Of a DNA stretch of 64,000 nucleotides, positions 56,096 to 64,000 are shown in pieces. The notes under the pieces were generated by a model. The model was not told the origin of the DNA, did no database searches, and saw nothing but the letters and a program-made list of their open reading frames with translations. Location: assembly GCA_038501785.1 (NCBI GenBank), contig JBAMJR010000531.1:657501-721500 (forward strand). The letters are read 5' to 3'. The position numbers and the translations under genes were made by a program. Each line of letters opens with the position of its first letter. Position 1 is the stretch's first letter. The stretch is from Myoxocephalus aenaeus. Lineage: Eukaryota; Chordata; Actinopteri; Perciformes; Cottidae.

Positions 56096-59000
56096 ATTCG
56101 TCAGAAAAAAGTCAGATAAAAAAATCTGAAAATCATTCCATTCGGCCCTGAGGTCGTGGCTTTAGAGGCCTGAAGACGGTCGTCTCCCTCGTGTAGCACC
56201 TTCTGGAGCTAAAGCTGCTCGCTACTTCCACGAGGAAAGAGTCGGCGACACTCGCCCGGGGTTCTAGCCGACGACTTCAACAATCTGGGGTTCTCCTGCT
56301 CGTTTTTGGAGATGACAAACCCGAGCTTCGCAGGACTTTGAAGCCGGTCCATGCAACTGGCTCTTCAGGACTGAGCGAGCTAACAGAGGCCAGAAGGCTC
56401 CGTGGAACCGCAACGCAGGAGTTCACTTCTCCGTGGATTCACAAGCGGCAGCTTTCACATTGAACATTTATGAATATTGTGCTCCCTAAATGTGTGATCT
56501 AACCGAGCTCGTCCAACAACTCCTCTGTGACTCCGGGGCCACGGGCCAGCAGCCTCGCCAGCAGAGGGCGCTGTTGCACCAACGTGGCGACACCGTTTCA
56601 GGACTCGGTTGGGAGGTTTGTCATTTTTTTCTTCTTCTTTCCCTTCAGCTCTCCGTCACGAGGAGGCTGCAGTCAACGGGAAGCTCTTCCTCGCTCTCAT
56701 CATCATCATCATCATCATCATTCAACGCTCCACTGATCAAGAGTCAGAGGCGTTCACTCTGCTCAGAAGCCTTTACATTGTTTTTACATCACACACACAC
56801 ACACACACACACACAGTATATATATGATCTTTAATTGCATTATAGCAAAGTGAATCCTCGTCTTTAAGCTTGCTTTAAATCCATTTTCTCCGTGAGTGAA
56901 GTTGGAGTCACGGAGGATTACCAGCTGGTCTCCTGAGGCCTCGCCTCCTCTGAAGATCCACGAGGAGCCGAGAAGTGAACTGGAAGGACTGGCGACCTGA
57001 CTCACATGGAGGCATTTGTATTATCTGGGAATATCCTTTTTTTTAATTTTATTTCTCTCCATCTAGAATAACGTCCACATAACTAACCGGTGTCACTTGG
57101 AAGCCGACGGACAAGAAGATGCCGGTGAACCCCGAGCATCTCCGGTCACATTTGTCTGATTTTCACTGCACTATAAAAGTCCTGCACCTCTATTGAAACA
57201 TCACAATCACAATTATGGCTAGAGAGAACCAGAACTAGTCTTTTGTGCAGAATAACACAGTTAGAATGCCATTAATCATTAAAAAAAAGAAAAGAAAATT
57301 GAATTTCTTTGAGAATTTCTTTTTTTTTAAGTGGAAAAAATTGGAATTTATATATTTAAAAAAAAAGTGTCCACAAGTGTTAGGGTAAAAATGAAGGTTC
57401 TACATCAGACCTGGGCATTTTACACATTTTAAAATAAATAAATAAATAAGGAAACAACTTTTTTTTTATACAAAAGCGCTAACTTCTGATCATCGGTTGC
57501 AAAAAATAAAATAAAAATGGCGACGGCGAAATTGCCTAACTCAAGGCTTCAAAACGGAAGTCTACAAACGACGACTTAATATATACACGGTCATTGGTGA
57601 AACTATCAGTCCATAAATTTGCCTCTACCCGCTTTTAAATAGTCTCCTGTGGTCTGTTAATGTTGACTTATGTTACTTCATGTTGTGCCATAAACGTGTC
57701 ATTAATCTGATGTGATCTGAGGGACGACCTCTGGGTGCTGGCCGACCTTTAGAACATTCAGCCTGAAGTCAAGTCAGCCATCTTCTACCGGACATACATT
57801 TCCTTTTGCACCGTTTGGAAACATGCCTTTATTCTATATCTATATCTATTCTTTATCCATTTAATACCATCAAAAGACGGGATGATTTTGTGACGCAAGA
57901 CTTGAAATATCTTGAACCGCTTAGAACTCTCTTTATCTTAATTGAAATATAAATTGGTTTTCATGAAGTGAAAGCTAACGCAACAATGACAGACGCAGCG
58001 CTCTCCTTTAGTTCCTCAGCAAACCTTTCGAAGTGCATTCGTCCTTATTAATACGACCGTATGAACCCCGCTGAGGCAGGAACCCAACGAGACCAAATCT
58101 CACGACTTCTGGCCGGGGTTTCACGTCGTCTGCGGAGACCTGGACGTTGAGACGAAGGAAAACAACGGCTAAGCACTCGGGAGTCTGGCTGTCTTTGCTC
58201 AGAGCTACACGAGAGTTTAGAAGAATTTACCCCAGTTTGCGTTTTGAGGGAACAGGTGCCGAGCGAGCGGAGAGAGTTACTAATGCAGGGAGACGGCAGA
58301 CGGCAGGGCAAACAAAAGGCGGCGCCATGTGGCGTCGCTCTGAGCTCGCCGTCGAAGCCCACGTATATTAAATCCTCTGCAGCGGTTCCTGAGAGGCCAG
58401 GTGTGATTATAACGAGCAGACATTCAGCTGAGGGAAGCAGCACTAAGTTTAGACCGGAACATGACTCATCGGATCGGCTGGACAAAGTCACACCGTGTCC
58501 AAAAGTGGAGTCGCGTACGGTCCGCTGGGAGGAGGATCGGGCGCGATAGCGGAGGCAGAACGGACTTCACAGGCGTCCAAAGCAGAGGCCGGACCCAGGT
58601 GTCCTTTTAAAAGACGAGAAAAGACTCCCGGGTATTTAGAACGAGGTGTCCTTGTAACATCCACGTGCACAAAGAGCGATCCACGAGGAACTGCCTAGTT
58701 CGTCGTTGGAGGAAGACCTTCAACCCCCTCCGACACCTTTAAGATGAACCGGAAGAGCCGATCGTGAGCCGAGACCCGATCGGCTCGACTCCAGCGTGGG
58801 TCCTCATCCGAATCGGCAGGTTCAAAAACGTCGTGGTGGGAAGACCGGACGAGCGGAGGCTGTGGATCACGCTGGTCTGCTGCGTTTCCAATAGTTGGCA
58901 TTGAGGAGAGAGTGTAGAGAAAGCGTGTTATCAAGACCGAAAAGCCCTCCGGTTGGTGCTCGAGGTGTAAAAACAGCCTCAAACGAATAGATAATAAAAA

Positions 59001-60580
59001 CAAAGGAGCGATGCCGAGTAAGAGCGGTGATATGTTGTCATGGGAACTCAGTCGATGAAGCGTTCCCAGCGCCGATTGGCACTTTCCCACCAATCAGACA
59101 TTTGGAGGCCCGATCCATAAAAGTAAAGGTACCAAGAACTATTCCCGTCAGCTCGACACCTTTTTACTTCAGACTGAATCCGGATTGAAACCAAAACATT
59201 TGCCAATTTTCAGTATTTCTGTATTTCGTTATCAAGACAAAAAGGTCCACCAAACAGCTGCTTGTGTTTAAACGCCGAAAGTTAGACGATAAAAAATGAA
59301 TAATCAAATGAGATATTTTTCAAAGATGTCGGAAAAAGCATCGTTTTGGTGTCAATAATATTGACAGCAGACAAATACAGATTATATTTAAAAGGACGAT
59401 GACGCTGTTGTTATTTGTTTTCATATTTTTGCCCATTAACTACCGATTATACTTGACATACTTTACATACGCCTGACAATTCTTCAAAAGCACGCTAAAA
59501 ATCTCAGATGTCAGGGTGTCTTCGAAAGCATCAAAGGGTGGCTTCATTTTTATAAATATTCCTGAGAGAAAGGCAACAAAAAGAGTGTTTATTTGGCAAC
59601 TGTAGCGATACTGAAGTTTCATAATGCTCGTTTCTCATTTTGTAGCTGTTTATTGTTCATTAAAACTACATTCCAGCGTTGTGTTTAGATTCTCTCCTCT
59701 CTGTAGAGAGTGAACAAGATTAATATGAATATTTCTTAAATAGAAAAGAGAGGAGAGGAAATCACCTCGAGGCTCAATCTTTACCACGAGGAGAAGCAGC
59801 GGTATCGTCGCAGCTTTTTGGGCTCTTTGGCCAATCGGATCCTTCAGCTGCGACCACATTTAGTAGAATGGCCGCATTATCACCTCAGCATGTGCACAGG
59901 AGGAAGCAGGGGGCATTCAGGGGCCGTAGGACACGCTGGTCCACGGCTCGGGAAACGATGGGCATGTCTGAGGAGGAAATGGCTCCCTGCAGCTTCCCCT
60001 GCAAACAAACCATTCTCCGTCTAAAAGCAGGCTGAGGGAAGCGAGTGCAGCAGCCTGTGGCGGCTTCTGTAAGTACTTGATCTGTATGAAAAAAATATAA
60101 CTAAACTCTCCACCGTCCGCCCACCGCCCCGCTGCCGCCGTCTCATGGCATTAGTGCCGCTCGGCTGCTCAGGAAAAAAAAAAATAATATGAATTTAAAA
60201 AAAGGGATTCCTTAAAATTCTAAAGATTGCTTTCGGGGCTTCTCGTCGAGCGAGCGGAGGCTCAATAAAAAAAAAAAAAAACTGGTGCCCTCGCTGAGAA
60301 GAGGAAACTGTTCATTTCACACTGGCCCCTTTATGGAGCAGCAGGAAAGGGGCTTTAAAAGACAGCCAGCCAAACGCGACAGCGGGGCTCTTTGTGCTGG
60401 AGAATCATCTCGATGGGGAACCGGGGGCGTGACCGACTCCACACCTCATTTCAGATCAAAGGCCTCGCCGCACGGAGCCTTAAAGTAAAACAATCAGAAC
60501 ACGGAATATTATCGTTACTGAACAATAAGGCAACCGCGTTTAAATTCAGTCATCACTGCCGGAGCCCAACAGTTGTATCG
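56096..60580. other. no recognised gene
   Basis: Mixed-composition sequence upstream of the last pot1 exon seen. It has a perfect CTCF core (56558-56571), an (ATC)n tract (about 56696-56722) and a (CA)n tract (about 56793-56815). Open frames of 130-150 codons at 58048-58491 and 58695-59093 (minus strand) have no recognisable motif. It may be pot1 intron or intergenic. I could not find OB1 exons. Confidence 0.4.
56558..56571 (+). promoter_or_regulatory. perfect CTCF core consensus
   Basis: CCAGCAGAGGGCGC fits CCASYAGRKGGCRS at every position. Unlike the two sites near 37.4 and 47.9 kb it is not part of the duplication. Confidence 0.4.
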
Positions 60581-60584
60581 TGTA

Positions 60585-60625
<41 letters not shown>

Positions 60626-60642
60626 GATATAAGACGTAAAAT

Positions 60643-60679
<37 letters not shown>
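60585..60679. repeat. paired (TA)n microsatellites
   Basis: Two TA tracts (about 60585-60620 and 60644-60679) separated by about 24 bp. Confidence 0.9.
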
Positions 60680-60681
<2 letters not shown>

Positions 60682-60891
60682 TCAAATATAATCAAGTCAG
60701 AAATGTTTGAAGTAGTTTAGAAACGTCTCGTTTTGAGCAGTTCTCATTCTGTGTCTGTAGCTTCACCTCCAAAAAGGTGACGCTAGTATTTTGAAAGGTG
60801 ACGGAGTATAAAGAGACAATGTCCGCATAGGGAGGTCAGGGTGGCTCTAAACACACACGACTTTAACCCAGGAGACCGCTGTTTGTGACCA

Positions 60892-61403
60892 CTTTAGTCC
60901 ACAGGGGGCGCCAACACTACCTCTTTAGTCCACAGGGGGCGCCAGAACCAACACTACCTCTTTAGTCCACAGGGGGAAACAGAACCAACACTACCTCTTT
61001 AGTCCACAGGGGGAAACAGAACCAACACTACCACTTTAGTCCACAGGGGGCGCCAGAACCAACACTACCTCTTTAGTCCACAGGGGGCGCCAGAACCAAC
61101 ACTACCTCTTTAGTCTACAGGGGGCGCCAGAACCAACACTACCTCTTTAGTCCACAGGGGGCGACAGAACCAACACTACCTCTTTAGTCCACAGGGGGCG
61201 CCAGAACCAACACTACCTCTTTAGTCCACAGGGGGCGCCAGAACCAACACTACCTCTTTAGTCCACAGGGGGTGCCAGAACCAATACTACCTCTTTAGTC
61301 CACAGGGGGAAACAGAACCAACACTACCTCTTTAGTCCACAGGGGGCGCCAGAACCAACACTACCTCTTTAGTCCACAGGGGGCGCCAGAACCAACACTA
61401 CCT
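60892..61403 (+). repeat. 37-bp minisatellite, 14 copies
   Basis: The unit begins CTTTAGTCCACAGGGGGCGC. About 14 copies, with the first one short by 6 bp. Variants replace CGCC with AAAC, GACA or TGCC. Most units contain CAGGGGGCGC, the core half of the CTCF motif. The regular short unit and absence of spacers exclude a CRISPR array. Confidence 0.93.
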
Positions 61404-61756
61404 CTTTAGTCTCTTAGTAACTTGAAGTGACGCCACTTCCGTATTTACTTGATCCAAAACCTCAATCTTTTCCTAAAACCAATAACCGATTAGTTTTTCT
61501 TGCCTCAACTTATTTACTTATTTTAACCCAAACTTATCTTCCTCAACTAAATAAATGTATGTTGTCTCCTAAACAGGTTTTCCTCCCAGCAGCGGCGGAT
61601 TGGAGAAAGTTTCTCTTTCAGGGCTTCTTGTTCTCGTTGGTTTACATAGTTGAGCTTCAAAATTCAATATTGACTTTGGAACCGTGGAAAAAAAACTTTC
61701 AAAGCCAAGAAAGCTGTGCTTAGAATAAAATATAAATCTGATCATCTACAATCTCC

Positions 61757-62006
61757 ATGACAACCGCCAATCTGTTGGAGAAGATAATTGGATGTGACCA
61801 AAAAGCTCCAGAGCCTGGAAGGCATGCCACCGGCCCATCAGGCCTCCATCTAACCACTCATACACCGTGGACACAGCTACGGAAGGTATTTGGGCAATAT
61901 TTGTCCAAGGACACATCGACATGGATAAGCGGAGCCGGGGATCGAACCGTCGATCGTCAGATTGAAGGACGACCCCTGCTCTACCTCTGATCCACAGTCG
62001 CCCCCA
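61757..62006 (-). mobile_element. tRNA-derived SINE
   Basis: Read on the minus strand it starts with TGGATCAGAGGTAGAGC (A-box-like) followed by GGTTCGATCCC (B-box), then the CATGTCGATGTGTCCTTGG body typical of a widespread fish SINE. It is diverged. Confidence 0.8.
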
Positions 62007-62052
62007 TCTGGATCTCATTCAGACTTCCTGATTAAGTAAATCTAAAAATAAC

Positions 62053-62324
62053 TACCGTAAAAGTCGGGTTACAAGCTGCTGTAGCAAGCTAGGAGCAGCG
62101 CTAGCTAGCGCTGCTGCCCGCGTCCCCTCTGCACAAGTCGGGTGTCGAGCCTGGTCCCGCTACCTTCGATGGTTTTCGGGGAAATAGCGGAAGTTAGCGG
62201 AGAGCTAGCGGAAGTTAGCGGGGAAGTAACAGAGCGCTAGCAGGAGCCCCAGCTGGCTACAGCGGGGAGCTAACGGGGACACTGACCGAAGGTAGTAGCG
62301 GATCGTAACCCGACTTTTACGGTA
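62053..62324. mobile_element. MITE with perfect 20-bp TIRs
   Basis: TACCGTAAAAGTCGGGTTAC at 62053-62072 and its exact complement at 62305-62324. If the outer TA pairs are the target duplication it is mariner-like. The interior has AGCTAGCG motifs like the fragments at 40.6 and 51.1 kb, suggesting the same family. Confidence 0.85.
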
Positions 62325-63780
62325 AAAACAAATAAAGAAATCCCCTCAAAGTGAAGACAATCTTATGGACTGTGATGGTTGTTTGTTCATCGATAGTCGG
62401 CTGGACTCGACCACTAAAACCACTCGTTTATTTACTGGTAGAGTGATCAGAGAGGATCTCATCTGGTCGTCCTGGAGGACACAGGGAGGTCCCGTCCATC
62501 ACAAGGCGTAAAAAAAACAAGATAATACTCAAACCGGTGCGCAGACGTGGGCCGTTTTTCTCATCACAATGGTTTTATATGATTAAAAAGGTTGATATAG
62601 AGCAAAAAGAAGTAAGACAATCTGACAAAAAGGAAAACGCAGGAAAAATAAAAGCTTGTCAAAATAATAAAAACCCACCCCCGAGTAGCCATTACACCCA
62701 CTCACACTCACACGGAGACAAATCTGTCCGGAGCGGTAGTATCCAAAGAAATGATCCACACAGAGGAGAGCGGTGTAATGAAGCGACCGCGTGAACGAGG
62801 AGCTGAACTCCCGGGGTTTTTGTTTGAGCGACGCTCCGCCGACTCCTCGAGCGCCCGGGAGCAGAAGCGGCGTTTCCGTTGGTTCGTTGGAGGAGATTTG
62901 AGCCGGCGGGTCCGACGCAAAAAGCCTCATTTCCCTCAGAGCTGTGTTCACTAAACAGGAAACAGTGTGGGAGTAAAGAGTGCGCTGCATTAGCGCCTGA
63001 CCTCCCCCCCCAAAAAAAAGCATGGAAATGTGCACTCGGTCGACCGTGAGCGCTAAAAGTGAGATAATGAGCGGAATGCTCAGCAATCAACAACTAAAAC
63101 TCGCTGGACAATATTTCAGGATTGTGGCTATTAAATAAAATAAAAGAAGAAGCTCTGAAGTACAATCATTACGTTTGGAAAAGCGAAACGGCGGCCATTT
63201 TGCTTCCCTGCGTCAAAATATCTCCCCCCCCCCCTCCGGTGGAGGACTTGTGGGGCCGCGTGAACTCGGCCTTCTTCTCTCATTCCTTCAAACGCCTTCT
63301 TGAAAAGGTCGGCGTTGAGATATTTGCTCATATAAAAAAAGCTGTTGATATCCAAGTCCTTCACGATGTTTAAAAGTACGAGTTACTATTAGCTAGCTAT
63401 TAGCTAACCATTAGCTAGCCATTAGCTCGTTGGTTTGGTCCCAAACATTAAGACCCTGTTCGATGTTTCATGTTCCATCTTCCATGTTTCATGTTTCACA
63501 TCCAGAGACAAAGACTGACAAAATATATTTCGGGGAAGACGCACCAACAGTCATTTCCATATCTTTATGGCATCAAATCTGTTTCGACAAAAGGCAACAA
63601 CAAAAAAAGTTTTATTTTCTAGTTTTATTTATAGTTTGTGTGAAAAACAAAACTATAAATGAATGTTTACTGTCGCCTGGCCTGCAGAGGCCTCGGTGTG
63701 AAGCAGATTCATAGATGCTCATGAACGCCCACATTACCTCCAACACTCAGTGTTAGAATTAAATCAGTAGAAACAACTGA
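62325..63780. other. no recognised gene
   Basis: Includes a GC-rich stretch (62750-62960) with overlapping open frames on both strands, a C tract near 63225 and short TTAGCTAGC repeats near 63390-63425. No domain is recognisable. Confidence 0.4.
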
Positions 63781-63807
63781 TATTTGCTTCTTCTCCTTCT
63801 TTTAAAG

Positions 63808-63884
63808 CCAGCTGGAGACGAGGATTCAGACTGGAGACGGTGCTTCAGCAGGAAGAGGAAACGAGACGCCTGCAGAGGTGACCA

Positions 63885-63885
<1 letters not shown>
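63808..63885 (+). other. candidate internal exon, unrecognised
   Basis: A strong pyrimidine tract and AAAG acceptor precede 63808. Donors are available at CAGAG|GTGACC (63877) or ACCAG|GTAAAA (63885). One frame reads like a coiled coil (RLETVLQQEEETRRLQR). There is no homology I can name, and it may be chance. Confidence 0.2.
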
Positions 63886-63891
<6 letters not shown>

Positions 63892-63925
<34 letters not shown>

Positions 63926-63964
63926 TCAGAGAGAGAAGGAGTCAGAAAGAGAGAGAGAGAGAGT
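63892..63964. repeat. (GA)n microsatellite
   Basis: Interrupted GA tracts at the right edge. Confidence 0.9.
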
Positions 63965-64000
63965 CAATGTGAATAAAGACGAGAGACTCTGAGAATAGAA

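Noticed and set aside
58048..59093. 147- and 132-codon minus-strand frames
   Set aside because: No motif, no splice context, and overlapping open frames on the other strand point to composition.
60892..61403. CRISPR-like regular repeats
   Set aside because: Head-to-tail 37-bp units without spacers in a vertebrate genome are a minisatellite.

Overview
The window is a vertebrate nuclear locus, almost certainly from a percomorph-type teleost fish. The signs are intron-containing genes, an array of bloodthirsty-type TRIM genes with single coding exons, a tRNA-derived fish SINE, many hAT relics, a dispersed teleost repeat and abundant microsatellites.

Layout. From 1 to about 47 kb lies a plus-strand tandem array of seven TRIM genes (RING, two B-boxes, coiled coil, PRY-SPRY): A1 (4717), B1 (9516), C1 (16829), A2 (22466), B2 (27233), C2 (34551) and D (45256). 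Each has a non-coding first exon whose recognisable block is 105 nt, ending in a GTGAGT donor, then one intron and one coding exon after a CCTCAG acceptor. A2-B2-C2 is a roughly 17.7-kb tandem copy of A1-B1-C1. D plus its right flank is a roughly 10.5-kb copy of C2 plus its right flank. Four genes are intact (A1, B1, C1, C2) and so is A2. B2 has a nonsense codon in SPRY. D has a deletion of about 170 bp with a frameshift, so both are probably pseudogenes or truncated alleles.

From 55.4 to 48.2 kb on the minus strand lie ten exons of pot1, the shelterin single-stranded telomere-binding protein. They cover 417 codons of the C-terminal two thirds. A second copy of its last four exons lies at 39.9-37.6 kb, on the far side of TRIM D. 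Truncated pieces of the same pot1 exon occur between B and C in both older units. The TRIM array therefore appears to have grown by repeated unequal exchange beside the pot1 3' end, carrying pieces of pot1 with it.

From 55.4 to 64 kb I see no gene with confidence. This stretch holds TA/CA/GA microsatellites, a 14-copy 37-bp minisatellite whose unit contains a CTCF-like core, a minus-strand SINE, a MITE with perfect 20-bp terminal inverted repeats and one weak candidate exon at the right edge.

How it works together. The TRIM proteins are expected to be E3 ubiquitin ligases. Their RING/B-box/coiled-coil parts are nearly uniform, while the SPRY recognition loops vary, as expected of an immune recognition family under concerted evolution plus diversifying selection. 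Their promoters sit at the end of a dispersed repeat that has gained a CACGTG box in all seven copies. pot1 and the TRIM genes converge tail to tail.
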